A stretch of 64,000 nt of DNA from Anisus vortex (taxonomy: Eukaryota > Mollusca > Gastropoda > Planorbidae): assembly GCA_949126835.1 (NCBI GenBank), contig OX421500.1, forward strand, positions 19,319,167 through 19,383,166, written 5' to 3'. Shown one piece after another: positions 1 to 12,260 of the stretch (the stretch's first letter is position 1; every line of letters begins with the position of its first letter). The position numbers and the translations under genes were made by a program. A model generated the notes under the pieces. That model made no database searches. It had not been told where the DNA came from and saw only the letters and a program-made list of their open reading frames with translations.

Positions 1-2384
1 GGGGGTCGAAGTGGGAGGGATTAATCTAGATAAAAGACGATTGATACATACGTCATGCTGAGTGAAGGGAATTATCTCCCTTTGATATAATTTGACCTGG
101 TCACTCAAGTGGCTGGCGTGGGTTTTCGGCCGAGGAGATATTAACTAGATGCGAAAACATCGACCGCCTCAAAGGGTAGCTAGTGAGTCGTCGCCCTTGG
201 GTGGTAGGAGAAGGGGGGGTAAGTGGGGGGTTCTTAGCGGGGTGGGTGGGGTGTGTGTACCAGGCGCGTAATGTCTACATACAGCATGTTGAATTAACAA
301 CATGAATGAAAAATAGTTTGAATTAACAACATGAATGAATAGTTATTATACAAGCACATTAGAATACGGCATGGATAAATAGTTAAAATTATAATAGAAT
401 ATATACATTAAGATTCACACGTCATTCATTCACGGTTTTAGTACCAGTTTGGGCGTATTGATTAGCAACTCTGAATTGGGACTAAAACTAAAAGAGTGTA
501 GTGAAGGTTAAAGGACAGGTGAAGAATGGGGGTGGTTGGGGTGTTCCTATTGCGTGAGAGCGAAAGAAGGTAATAGTTTCAGACTACTCGTTCTATCTAA
601 ACTAACTCTACGCTAACCTATGGTTCTATACTACTAGCTACGCTATAATCTATCTATGAGTGCTAACAGTCACGGTTTTAGTCCAGAATCGTGACAAAGC
701 GTGTCAACTTTAAATTGTTTATACTCTACTAAACTATTTGACTATTTTAATAAACTTCAGTCTAATATGAATTACATATTGTAGTAACAACACACCGCAG
801 ACCTAGACTTGTAACTTGTATAATAATGTATTGATCTATCAAAAAATGTTGCGCATAACACAAACAAAAAAAAGAATATGTATTTAATAATTCCCTTAAT
901 AATAAAGCACAGACACTGTGTCTCACCAAATAGTTCAAGGTAACATGGAAAACCTAGCTTTGCTTCTCCATTGCGCACATCATAGGGGAGCGCACATCAA
1001 AAGGATGAGTCGAAGATTCATGTTAATTGTAACTTTACATTTGGTTTGATGTTGTTTTTACAATATCGCAAGCCATAGTTAGAATTTGGGAAAAAAGGAA
1101 CACAATATCTAAGACTAATAGTTTAGTGTTAGCAAGTATTTCAAGAATTGTTTTGTGTGCATCCAGCAGAATTCTTTGAAAATATTTCTATCAGAAACAA
1201 AATTATTGAGTACTACTTGAAGCTAATGATTACCTTCCAACCAAAAAAACAAAAATCGGTTTTGAAGATCGAAACTGGTTTTCTGTTTCAAAACCAAAAT
1301 CCGGAATTCCAGTTTTTGTTTAATCTCCCTTATTCAGATTCAAATCAACATTCAAATTGAGCATCTGTAACAGGGAAAAGAACAAAAACACTAACATCAA
1401 GGACACTGACATATATGTGAACATGATATTAGGTGATAAATATAAATTTCGTTGCTAAAATTTAGGATAAAACTAAATGACCATCCATTTTAAATTTAAT
1501 ATAGGCCTATACAAAAAAAAAGATTCTGTAGCTTTCAACATTGGTTTGGATTAATTATTGAAATATTATTGGATTAATGAATTATTATTTTTTTACAGAG
1601 AATGATTTCAGTGATTTGTTTGCTATTTCTTGGTTTCTTACTCTAAAAATCTTTCCAAAACATAAAAAAAAAAAGTTTAATTAAGAAGTCATGGCAAATA
1701 GAAAGTTATATAAAGAATAATTAACCATAAAGTATTCAAACTTACTGATTTATTGGTTTTATTTTTTTTGCAGACACATTTAAAAATTCAGGCATTATAT
1801 TATTAGACCATTTAAAAAAAATGTCAATAACACTTTTATTCTTGTTGTATGTTGTAATTTTATAAAGATAAAAATATTTCAGCCATGAAGTCTGACTTCT
1901 TCTTTTTACCATTAAACTTAAGTTAAAGTATAAGTTAAAAACAGTGTCTACATGTCTGGCAACAGGACACAAATAGGTATGAGAGATATTGTTGCAGCTG
2001 GCATGTCATGTGACGGCCAGACTACCAGTGCACGAGAAAATATTCTAACAGAACTATCAGGTATATTACATGCATTACCAAGAGGCTGCTGTCCAAATAA
2101 TAGCAGATTAATTTAGGCTTACACCCAGCTAAAAAGTTTATTGACAACAACCCTAAGCTTCAAATCGCTATTATTAAAAAAACAAAGATTTATAACAAGG
2201 ACATTACAAAAGTTAACATACAGCATCAATGCAAACCTTCTAAAAAATTAGCTGTGACCTTGTTTTACTTTCCTAATGTGCAAAATCATTAACTCTCAAA
2301 CAACTGCAGTTTTTTTCATTTTTTTTCTTTGTAACTAATGTTTTATCTTTGTGACTAAATTTTTAAGTTGTATTTGGCTAAATA
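1..2384. other. AT-rich DNA without a recognisable gene
   Basis: I see no splice-flanked coding exon or long open frame here. The first 250 bases are G-rich. The word CACGGTTTTAGT occurs at 431-442 and 671-682, which may mark pieces of an unidentified repeat. The remainder is AT-rich with short homopolymer runs. Confidence 0.5.
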
Positions 2385-3130
2385 TATAAGTATTTGGTAT
2401 TATTTTGTTTGAAAATGAATGAACCTTTATGTTATTAGAAACAATATCTAATATATTTTAATAGAAAAAAAATTTGAATGAAAATTTAGGAAAAAAATAA
2501 TATTTTTTTTTAGCTAAAATTACAATATTCAACATTCACAAATATAAGAAAAAAAAAGTATGAACACATAAGTAAATAAAATGTAGATTTTATTAAAGTA
2601 AAATCATTTTCACACAAGACAAAGCAAATTTGAAGTAAATATGTACAGAAATAATTTTTTATGAATTTTTTTGTAATATTAATAGATTTTATGTGTTTTA
2701 GCGATTAGTAGGGGAGGGGGGCAATTGAGACTTGATTTCTTAAGTTATATGAGAATAAAATATAAGTATTTGGTCTTATTTTGTTTAAAAATGAATTTAC
2801 TTAAATTCTATAAGGCAAAAAAATACTATTTGTTTTAGAATAAAAAATTTATGAAAGAAAATTTAGGTAAAAATATTATATTTAGATAGTTAAAATAAAA
2901 AGTTTCAACATTTACAAATATAATTAAAACAAACTAGGCTCCCATAAGTCAACAAAATGTAGATTTTATTAAAGTAATATCAATTGTACACAAGATAAAA
3001 CAAATTTGAAGTAAATATGTTTAGAAATAAATTTTTTATGGCTCTTCTTTTAAAATCAGTTAATTTTTTTCATTTTAGCAATTACGCGGGGGGGGGGGGG
3101 GGGGCGCATTGATACCGGATTGTTTTAAAT
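2385..3130. repeat. tandem duplication of a ~376-bp AT-rich unit
   Basis: Two diverged direct copies begin at 2385 and 2761 with the same word TATAAGTATTTGG. They share a series of landmarks in order: AAAATTTAGG, ATGTAGATTTTATTAAAGTA, CAAATTTGAAGTAAATATG and a terminal GCGATTAG/GCAATTACG next to a G tract at about 2710-2720 and 3089-3105. Many substitutions and small indels separate the copies, so the duplication is old. No coding content is seen. Confidence 0.75.
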
Positions 3131-3249
3131 ATATAAAAAAAATTACAGATATTTTTTAATTATGAATACTAGTAAATACACAAATGAAAATTACATTTTT
3201 TTTACTGTAACACATTATTTATTTAAAAAACAAGATTCATTGATATGTA

Positions 3250-4612
3250 TTGATTTATAGCAATTTATGGTAAACAAACAAACAATACCTACCTTTCTGG
3301 AAACAAAATATTTCACACACCTTACATTTCACACTTGTTCTTCTCACAACTTTTTCACTGTCATAAAATACTCTACAGTTGCCCGGTTTAGCCTAAAATT
3401 CTGGATCCATGGCATACTTAAAATAAAACTGGTGGTTTAGCAGTGCTAGGTATTGGATAAAAAATTCCAATATTTCCCAAATCTATCCAGTATTGTTAGC
3501 TCAATTGGCCAAATTTAAAAAGTTAATGAGTCTATTTAATTCTACCCAATCTGGATTTGTATCCCTTCAAGTTTGAAACTAAATATAAGAATTTACCCTA
3601 GCTATATCTAATAAATGAAAAAGTATGGTATTCCAATGCGTATTGCTTTTCCGTAAACATTATATTTACTAATTAATTGGTCACTTGTGTCTACTTTTTT
3701 TACCAGAACCTAACCACATTTGGAGAAGGGACAATATTTGCATACATAATTAGACCACAAAACCTATAAACCTCTCCACAGTTGGGTCAAACCAACCTTT
3801 AGGTTTTTGGAGTAGGGCCTACATGTTCTCATGCCGAATAGTAAACTCACACACTTTAGTTACCAAATCTAAAGTGAAATATAGCTTTCAAAAAGCCATG
3901 GCCATTGTAAAATTCCAGGCTTCATCCCTTGTCCTAACATCAGTTGTATTCCAGGAACAATCACAGGAAGAAATGGGTCAGGCTGCTCAGGCATAGTGTC
4001 CACATTGACATTGTCATATCCATAGGTCCATAGGATCTGTAATAGAGTAAAAAATAGTATAAATATTTATATAATAGCAACAGTCAAAGTAACACACACA
4101 ATTAGTTACAAATAACTAAAAAATGCAATTTAAATGTATGTATTATTAATAGTGTAATTATTCTAAATTCTCATGAGCCATTTAAATAATATAAATAGGA
4201 TTCAACTGTAGCCAAAGTGAAATGTTCTCTCATCACTTGATGTAAACAAAAAACAGCTGATCCGATCTATATTGTTTACTTAGGCCTAACACGCTTTTAT
4301 CGATAGTGAAAACATTTTCTAATAACTAATTGGTAACATAGAAAATAGGTCTAAATATAAAAACACTGTTTACCTAAAATAACATAAAAAAATACTTGTA
4401 AAAAGGCCTTTACAAATATATTTCGTAAAGCCACACACAAAGAAAGTAATCTAGGTCATAAGTCATAAGCCATACTTACACGTCAGTGTTCGATGCATTC
4501 AAATCAGTCTGCAAAGTATCATTTTCATCTTCCGAATGACCAGAATCATTAGTTGAAATCCAGAACTCATAATCAGTTGAATATCAGGTTGAAAATCGGA
4601 ATGGGAGTCCAT
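3250..4612 (-). pseudogene. possible decayed piggyBac-like transposase
   Basis: Read on the minus strand, 4612-4480 begins with ATG, encodes an acidic Ser/Asp/Glu-rich segment with one apparent frameshift, and ends at a good donor (GTAAGTATGG). A minus-strand acceptor (TATTACAG) precedes 4036, and an open stretch follows to about 3880. At about 3400-3250 the minus strand encodes a cysteine cluster containing KCKVCEIFC preceded by RRTS. That spacing resembles the C-terminal cysteine-rich DNA-binding domain of piggyBac transposases. Stops and frameshifts break the frames and the catalytic DDD core is not visible. The family call rests on one short motif, so a decayed host gene is also possible. 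Confidence 0.3.
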
Positions 4613-5009
4613 TTTAGCGTAAAATTACAGAGTGTGTTGAAACGCGTTGTTGTCGAGAAGACAATATGGCGTCGATAATTCGCCCTCAATTTCGTGTATT
4701 TATTTTTAACGCAATTTTAATTAAAATTTCACTAAAACGTTATATTTTTTATCAAAACATGTTAAAATGCTATTTAATTATATAAAAAAGATGTTTGGTA
4801 CAAAAAATAATAATTTTAAAGTTCATTTTATATGTGTTTATTTCATGGTGCACCAGAGTACCATAACTTTGTTAGCCGTTGTTTGAGTGTTAAACACATA
4901 AATATTTTAAAACAAATGGGAATCCCCTTAATGTCTAGATAAACTTTATTTTGTTTTAATGTATGCATATTGAAGATGAATATAATTAATTATTATGGTA
5001 TGATTTAGT

Positions 5010-5080
5010 GGATGATGCTTCACCAGCTCTATGATTTCATTCGGTCAAGGGATACTTTACTTTATGATCTGTTGGTAATA
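5010..5080 (+). repeat. 3' fragment of SINE family 1
   Basis: The words GATGCTTCACCAGCTCTATGA and TTCGGTCAAGGGATACTTTA match the tail of the longer SINE copies at 35570-35640 and 43820-43875 (CTGCTTCAGCGG, GGGTCCGAAGGGTACTTTA). Only about 70 bases remain. The flanks, 4613-5009 and 5081-5944, hold no gene; a G tract lies at 5337-5348. Confidence 0.5.
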
Positions 5081-5952
5081 GTCCTTATCTAAAAAAAAAT
5101 ATGATAAAAGTTCCTGTAGCTAGATACAGTTCTAAAAAAATTCACTAATTTTTTTTTACCAAAAATATTTTAAAATGTTAAGGATGTGACCTATTAACTT
5201 GACACAATTTTTAAAACGTTAAAGAAAAAAAAAGCACTACTCTGTCATTATCTTGCAGTCTTTACCCATATCTTTAGTTGTCATGATGTAGAATTCAGGC
5301 CTGCCAACCTCTCAAGAAAAAAATATGTATGCGGGAGGGGGGGGGGGGCGTGGCATAATTTATGCTACTACAATAGAAGTAAAAAATTTGTATTACTTGT
5401 TATTGAAGTCACTCTGGTTAGAAACCTGAATTAATGTAAAATTATTACGGCTAACAATAGTAAATAGATTCAATGGAACATATTTAATACATATTATTTT
5501 CAAGCTATAATATGTTAATGCTATACAAAAAAAACTAGATTGATCCTGAAAATATTTTGTTTAATCTATATATGGCAAAAAATGGGCTCATTATAGGCAA
5601 CCATATTGCATTAGTCATTGTAAATAATCTCTTATGAACTTACTTCTCCCAACAATGTTTTGCTATGTGTGTAATTACTATACTATAAAGACACATATTT
5701 GGAAAATCAAAACATGTTATTTTCATAAAAACAACACAATGTGCATTAAGTGTGTGAATAAACCACTGTAGTCTATTTGCACACAAGTGTGAATAGACAC
5801 AGCCTTTATTTAATGCCTCTTACAATAATATCAAGCATTTTATTGTACAAGTAAGACCTGAGCAAGTGGGGCTTAATGCCCCATGCGGCTTATTACCCCC
5901 TTTTACCCTTTATTTTATATTAAAAGTTAAAGAGGAGTGAAAGTCTTAAGAT

Positions 5953-6069
5953 CAGGGCTATGTTCCGACTCCAACTCTGACTTCTCAGTTTTTTGTACTT
6001 CCGACTCTGACTCCAGGTACCCAAAATTTCCTCGAACTCCGACTCTTCAATTCCGAATCCACAGCCCTG
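5953..6069. mobile_element. hAT-type MITE, CAGGGCT ends, 8-bp TSD
   Basis: This 117-bp element starts CAGGGCTATG and ends CACAGCCCTG. Its inner part is built from repeats of CCGACTC. It is flanked by CTTAAGAT (5945-5952) and CTTAAAAT (6070-6077), an 8-bp target duplication with one mismatch. Ends beginning CAG and an 8-bp duplication are the signature of the hAT superfamily. The element has no coding capacity. Confidence 0.8.
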
Positions 6070-6918
6070 CTTAAAATTGTGGCTTGCAGTAAAAGCCGTT
6101 ATTAGTTTTAGGGGCGTTAAATATACAAATTTAGTTAAGAATGATGGTCTTTAAAACACTATTTCTATTACTATTACAACTCTTAGTCTAAATTACTCCT
6201 ATTTTTCGTTTTCCTTCAATGAACAATGTCTTAGTTACGTATGTTAAGTTAGGGGGGAATTGTTTGTCAAGTAGACTACATTTATAACTTAACATATAGA
6301 CATATTAATATAGGGCCTATATATATACATATGTATAAGTAGGCCTAAGTGTAAGTCTTGTTCTTCGCCGGTTTTCACAATTCACACAGACTACAGATTC
6401 ACTCGACTCACTGCCCAACTTTCCCTAACTCCTAACTTAATTAAAATTAAAGTTAATTAACTAGAAATTCCTGTTTTGTCAAATTTTACCAAGTGCTTAA
6501 ACTTCAGCAAAAAAAGATAACCAAGAGATTATTGAATATTGTATTTTAAAAAAAGAATGTTTGCTACCGATACTAGCGACAAGATAAATTTATACCTTTT
6601 AAACCTTTTTAAACAGAAGTTGAAAGTGCATTGCTATGTACTATGTTGCATGGTTTCTCATTAATCTTTATTTAGTAAAGGGAGAGTATTCTAAGAGCAG
6701 GTTGTTTTTAAACATAGATAGGGAGTTAAATAAAACTGAGAAAGACATTGAAATAATCACCGATCTATATACAAAATGTAATCATTTGCAGGAATTAAAT
6801 ATTGACTACTACGCTAATTTTTGAGACAATAACTTGGTTGAAAATTGATGTGAAAATTCTAGATTTAATAAAATTTTGTATTAGCCATTATTTAAATAAT
6901 AATAATAATAATCACAAC

Positions 6919-7146
6919 CAGGGGCGAAGCCAGAAATTTTTTCCTGGGGGGGCTGAACTTTCGCGTGACAAATATTTACCAAATACCAGGGGGGGCTAAA
7001 CTTTCGCGTGACAAAGATTTACCAAATTTTTAGTAAATTTAGTGCATATTTTTAAAAAATCAGTTGAAAAAAATATGTTTTAAAAATTTCAGGGGGGGCT
7101 TAGCCCCCCTCAGCCCCCCCCCCCCCCCCCTGTGGCTTCGCCCCTG
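6919..7146. mobile_element. hAT-type MITE, CAGGGGCGAAGCC ends, perfect TSD
   Basis: This 228-bp element begins CAGGGGCGAAGCCAG and ends CTGTGGCTTCGCCCCTG, an imperfect terminal inverted repeat of about 16 bp. The flanks are identical 8-mers, ATCACAAC at 6911-6918 and 7147-7154. A direct repeat around CTTTCGCGTGACAAA lies near the left end, and G and C tracts form an internal inverted pair. This is a typical non-autonomous hAT element. Confidence 0.88.
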
Positions 7147-7305
7147 ATCACAACTACATGAAGATAAGTGATCTATATTATTTTTTTTTAAAGAAATATA
7201 AAACGATTTACGATTTTTCTGGCCTTGGTCTTGCTATGACGACGCTAACTATAAAATTGTCTTAGAAAAATTAATAAAAAATATAGTAAAGCAGGTTTAC
7301 TATTA

Positions 7306-7378
7306 GGCTGTTGGCACGCTGAATGATTTAGAAATCCTATTTTGGCACACTATTCGCAAAAGTATTCCGACCCTTGGA
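7306..7378 (+). mobile_element. right-end fragment of hAT MITE family N1
   Basis: The sequence from GGCTGTTGGCACGCTGAATGA to TATTCCGACCCTTGG matches the right half of the copies at 26626-26811 and 57000-57199 (TTGGTATGCTGCTGAATGAA, CACACTATTATCAAAAGGTT). The left half is absent. Confidence 0.55.
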
Positions 7379-7645
7379 AACACTATGCGTTTGCTGTTAA
7401 AAGAGAGATAACTGCGTTATTAACATATGCTAAGCTGTTTGAGACTGAGTTGTCGTTATTTTTCTTTAAGAGATAAAATACTTGGTAAATTAAAATCAAC
7501 AATTGATAGCCTACATTTTGCATTTCGTGTTTGTTTTTTTAATCTGATCTGAAAAAAAAGAATATTCCATTTCCATTTAATCGGAAATTCTTGTATTGAG
7601 AGCATACAACCATTATCTCAGTATGAATCAATTACAACTGTTGGT

Positions 7646-8880
7646 TTATCTTATCTTATCTTATACATTACAGATGCTCCTTCCATAAAGAAGATTATTG
7701 CGTCCTACGCTCATCCATAATCCGAGTCTAGTCTTGCATTTTATTAATGTTTTAAATGATGTTAAGTTACTGGTTTTCCTGGTTTGTTCAGGCAGCCCAT
7801 TCCATGCCCGAATGCCACTCGGGAAGAAAGAGTACTTGTATGCATTTGTTGTCGCTTAAGGGACAAGGAAAGTGTTTTTGTCTTTATGTTTATCTGAGCT
7901 TTGCAATAACAGGTTGTTATTGGGATGTATTTCTAAATTAGAGTTTAACCCTTTGTGGCCGGAACGACACGAGCCGTGTCGATCGGTCTACTCAATTTTG
8001 ACGGAACGACACGAGTGGTGTCGTTTTTGGTTATAATTGTTTTTATTGTTTTACGTCTAATCCATGTTTTTAAAAATAAAAATAACTTCCGTTTCCTTTT
8101 AGCAGAAACCAAAATAACATTTCGCATTTGATTTTCGTTGTGAAAAGTGCTGTTTTATATACTTTTATTAATTTTTTTTTGTGGTGACTTTTTTTTTCTC
8201 CTTTTTTTCTTGTTGTTGAATATGTAATGGTGACGGATAAAGAAATGGCAACTACTAGCAGACTAAGTACTAGATTATTATGTCTTATAGTGATACTGTT
8301 AGAAAAATGGACAGTGTTTGATAATTTAATAGTTTTGTTTCATTTTGTTCTTTTTTTTTTTAATAAAAAAGATTTTTTAGCTAATTTTTTTGTGCAGAAT
8401 TACGTGTTTTTTTATATAAATAATTGTGGATTATTTTTTTAAAGATTGTTATTTAAAGTATTTCAAAATAAAAGTTATACACTTTCATTAAGCATCCAAT
8501 TACCTTTAATTTGATACATGACACTTAAATATATTTACAAAATTTGATGCAGAAAAAAATAAAATTCTGGGATATACAAAATAAGTTGAAAAAAAACTCC
8601 GTCAAAACAGCTAAAAAAACTCTGGCCACAAAGTGTAAATGCCTTATGTATTATTACTACTTTACTCTTTGCCCTTCTGTCCTCTAGTGTTTCTAGGTTT
8701 AGTGATTTGACTAATGGTGTTTCTCTTGTTAATTGGGACTATTCACTGGTTATGAACCTTGCAGCTCTTTTTTGAATTTGTTATAATTTTTTTATGTTTT
8801 CTTTAGTTGATGGGTCCCAGACAGGTGCCGCTTATTCTAGTATAGGCCTAACAAATGTGAGATAGCATTTTAGCCTTTTA
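7646..8880 (-). mobile_element. 3' end of CR1/L2-like LINE, minus strand, interrupted
   Basis: The minus strand matches the last ~535 bases of the LINE at 18241-20884. It begins at the 3' terminal repeat (TTATC repeated at 7646-7660, the complement of GATAA) and extends to the segment corresponding to about 20345-20390. Matching words include AAGATTATTGCGTCCT, ATGCCCGAATGCCACTCGGG and TCTAGTATAGGCCTAAC. The copy is split at 7949-8635 by a TTAA-flanked MITE; the LINE sequence resumes at 8640 where it stopped at 7944. It is 5'-truncated, as is usual for target-primed LINEs. Confidence 0.88.
7949..8635. mobile_element. piggyBac-type MITE nested in the LINE at TTAA
   Basis: This 687-bp insertion starts CCCTTTGTGGCCGGA and ends CTGGCCACAAAGTG, so its ends are inverted repeats. 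A second inverted block (TTTTGACGGA near 7997; TCCGTCAAAA near 8598) extends the similarity inward. The left flank is TTAA (7945-7948) and the right flank TAAA (8636-8639). The uninterrupted LINE at 20584-20600 has a single TTAA at this point, so TTAA duplication with one later substitution explains both. TTAA targeting is characteristic of piggyBac elements. The interior is AT-rich and has no transposase. Confidence 0.82.
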
Positions 8881-8934
8881 TGCATTTTAGCATTTTATGC
8901 CTCTTTGTGGTGTGACTCTCAGGAACTGCATTTC

Positions 8935-9065
8935 TCTGGTTTATTCCTCTTCGTCAACCAAATTCAGTTTGTTGTTGTTGTAAGTCAGTTCCATCGAAAG
9001 ACACTTCGCTTACCTGCGATGTTCCACATGGCTCAGTCTTGGGACTTACCCTGTTCGCCGTGTAG
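8935..9065 (+). mobile_element. short relic of a LINE reverse transcriptase
   Basis: A plus-strand frame reads VPHGSVLGLTLF, a slightly decayed form of the reverse transcriptase motif GVPQGSVLGPLLF. It is preceded by WFIPLRQPNSVC, which resembles the WF-LRxQxVxV stretch that lies just upstream of that motif in CR1/jockey-type LINEs. No frame remains open beyond about 40 codons, so this is a fragment. Confidence 0.6.
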
Positions 9066-11004
9066 TAGCTATATAGCTAGACATAATCACCATATATAGG
9101 CATATATATATTTATATATCCTTTATATATATGTTATTATTCTTATTATATATAGGCTATATATTTAATTTGTTTAATTGATATAAAATATTTGAGAAAA
9201 CAAACATATTTTTTACCGGTACTGTTTAACTAACCTGAATTGAGGTAGCTTCACTTTATTTGTCAACTTGTATTTGCGGTTCATCTAGAAATCCAAGATG
9301 TATTTATGGCCTACAGCCTGAATGGAAAATTACTAGTCCCACAGGACATAATTGTAATATAACATCTGGGAAGATAAGTGGCTTCATATAATAATTGGAT
9401 TGGCCTAATTAGAGGCCCTAAGCACTACCTCCCCCCCCCCCCCCCGGCTGCCTTTTTAAAAATAATATTGTATTTCATAATTCTGTAAAATAAAGTCTTT
9501 TTTTGTATTAGTCCGATCAGGCAACAATCAATACGGTGACACTTGTTATAGACAGAACCAAAGGGACAATTAAAGTTTGTGGATAATGGTTCAATGGCAC
9601 CATTCAGAGTAATTCCCCTTTGGGCCATGACTATTTCTTGCTGTCGATTTATTCCTGTATTTACCAGGACAGTGTCTAAAGCACTGTAGTCGGCGTTTTG
9701 TGAAACATGTTGAGAATGCCAATAAAATCGAGATTAAAAAAAAAATGTTATTACCATTAACTATGTTGACAATCAGTTACTTATATTTGTACAATTATTA
9801 TGAGACACGCAGCTGGCTTAACGTATGTTGTCATTGTATTCATGTAAAAGTATGCCGTTATAGCCTACGTATTATAACACATTTTGTCAAGGTCAATGTT
9901 TATTAAAAGACGCACATTATTAAATTAAAGAAGAATTCTATTCGTAGCATTTATTTTAATGTCAACATTTTTGGCTGTTTAGTATGTTCTGAATTTGTAT
10001 TTTCCAAAGAATATTTTCCAACGTGATTCCGTCTACTTTAGAAGTGCTGTGTCAGTGTTGTTTCAGTGTTGTGTCCGTGCTGTGTCAGTATTGTGTCAGT
10101 GCTGTCAAAAATTGATTCTTGAAAATAATTACACATTTTGCCTCATGCTAATTATTTTCAGAAAATGGTAAACTGTTTTATTAGTCTAATTCTTACGTTT
10201 CAGTTAAGCTTATTGATAATAATTAGATAAATATATTAGTTGTTATATAGTTTTGGGTTCATTTCTGCACCAGTTCAGAATAAGCCTTTACCTCCCCTTC
10301 CCTTACTTTTTTCACCCATTACTACCATGCACTATATCCCCAGTTCATTATTTCCAACACCTTTAGTATTTGCCAACTGCCCTTTCCCCGCCTCCCTACC
10401 TTACATCGATTGGCACTATTTGCCTCTCCCCACCACCTCACAACACCGGCTACGCCACTGACACGGTGTGAGAAAAAAGAAAGCCCGTAAATGCAATTTT
10501 TATATTACGTGAACATAATAAATATAATTCTCAACATAAGTGATAAAAATAACTTAGTCGGCTCAACATTCCATGCTCTTGATTCAATTGAACACAAACC
10601 ATTTAAATATTAGTGGATATACAGACATAGCTTATGCTATTTACCTTCCCACCATCTGCCCACATCCCCGGGTCACTTTGACTTTGAGGGTATGGGAATT
10701 AACTGTTTCAGTTGGCGCGCGTGTAGCGTAAACGTTAAATATTGATTATGCTATTAATCCTTGGACATGAACAGCAGTTTGAAGAGTAAACGTTGTCTCT
10801 AATATCAAATATCGTGTTTTCTTCTCTTACATCAGACGAGCCTCTTAGCTCCTGTTCTTTCACCTTCCTTACTTCTAAACGCTTTATCTACACCAGCAGA
10901 CTTTTCTCTTCGAGAGAATGCGAGCCGAAATTACTCTATTAGGTCTCAGAGAACTAATTCCACTGTATCAGCTGTGATACTTTACATTAAAGTATTAAAG
11001 GTCC
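9066..11004. other. no gene seen; low-complexity tracts
   Basis: The stretch holds a TA-rich run near 9090-9170, a C tract at 9431-9445 and AT-rich DNA. A short tandem repeat of about 12 bp built from GTGTCAGTGTT/GTGCT occupies 10043-10105. No exon, RNA gene or element end could be defined. Confidence 0.5.
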
Positions 11005-11125
11005 GACACAAACGGTTGGCCGTTCCTGTCCACTCTAAGATCCTGCAAGGCGGGGCAATCTAACAGCATGTGCTCGACCATCTCTTCTGCTTCTCTGCAG
11101 CTTCGACACCGCAACTGCAAAACCA
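11005..11125 (-). mobile_element. LINE C-terminal zinc-knuckle fragment
   Basis: The minus strand encodes, in one frame, LRCRSCREAEEMVEHMLLDC followed by PALQDLR. This fits the CxxC...ExxxHxLxxCPxxxxxR motif at the C-terminus of many jockey/I-type LINE polyproteins. The fragment is about 40 residues long with no flanking open frame. Confidence 0.6.
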
Positions 11126-11169
11126 TCTCCATCCAGAAAATATTTAGAGTTATTTTGTACATCCAACTT

Positions 11170-11460
11170 CATACTATGGGAATTCCATTAAGAATGCAAA
11201 GGACTTAGGAGTAATAATAAATGATAAGTTAGATTGGAATCCACATATTGATGAAGTAATAAAAAAAATTAAAACATTTATGGCTTCATACAAAGGAACT
11301 TCTACGAATGTAATAAGAACATAAAAACTAAAATGCCATCTCACACTAGTTAGTCCTATAGGCCTATGCATCTTCTGTGTGGGATTCATAAACTAAGGAG
11401 AACATTAAAAAAAATAGAAACAAATCAGAAAGGAGCTGCAAGGTTCAATACTTTTGTTCA
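11170..11460 (+). mobile_element. internal fragment of the CR1/L2-like LINE
   Basis: Plus-strand sequence matches 20220-20480 of the LINE nearly base for base in blocks, for example AGGAGTAATAATAAATGATA, GAATGTAATAAGAACATAAA and GAGCTGCAAGGTTCA. This is the C-terminal part of the reverse transcriptase ORF (the YLGVIINDKL region). Both ends are truncated and the copy is diverged. Confidence 0.85.
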
Positions 11461-11594
11461 TTTTGTCCATTACATTTTCTGTCTTTATAAACTTTATTAT
11501 CTTATAGTTCAAGTGACTTGCTTGGTGTGTAGATATTTTGAATTAACTTCAGACCCGCAAGGCAAAAACAATAGAGTGATAGCAGGGATAAAAA

Positions 11595-11598
<4 letters not shown>

Positions 11599-11645
<47 letters not shown>

Positions 11646-11647
11646 AT
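11599..11647. repeat. (GA)n microsatellite
   Basis: A nearly pure GA run with a single interruption by GATA. Confidence 0.9.
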
Positions 11648-12069
11648 GATAGAAAGAGAGCATTTATAGGGGATTAGGGGAGGGAAGGCTTGAACGGGAA
11701 CAGGACGAAGACGGTTGACCGCTGTCAAAATGAGCCTACTTTCATGTTCAGCGGATCGTAACATTTTTTCTCGACCTAGATACTATAAGATAGCCAGCAG
11801 ACGTTCTCCTTTGGTGCACTACTTTAATGTTTTTAATCTAATTGTTTTAATTAATTTCGTATCAATTACAAAAAAAAAATCAAATAGGCCTAGACTCTAT
11901 AGATCTAACAATTTTGCAATCATTCTTTAAAAAAAATGATGCACTGGTTACATATTATCTGTCTGGCCTCTGCAATTTTTGCATTTGTCTGTCTTCCGTT
12001 GGAGAAAACTGGATAGTAGTCTATCGCTGAAGAAAATGAAAAGTCAAAGCCTATGCCCGGTTGTGTCCC

Positions 12070-12260
12070 CTTACGACTTTTTTTTTCTAGTTATCACCCC
12101 CCCCCCTTTCACCCAAGACCATCGTAAATATGTTTTTTTTCTTTTAGTCAACAAACATGTCTCACTCTCGCTCTCTCTGTCAAACCTCCCCCCTCCCCCT
12201 TTCTCTCTCTCTCTTTCTGTCTGACACACACATAGTGGTTGCTTTTTTTTTTTACTAGCA
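12070..12260. repeat. pyrimidine-rich low-complexity tract
   Basis: C runs near 12098-12106, CT-rich runs around 12160-12225 and a T run at 12244-12254 make up this simple-sequence stretch. The surrounding region 11648-12767 shows no exon. Confidence 0.75.

Noticed and set aside
1148..1360. 70-codon open frame in AT-rich DNA
   Set aside because: No family similarity, splice signals or codon pattern support it; comparable frames occur by chance throughout the window.
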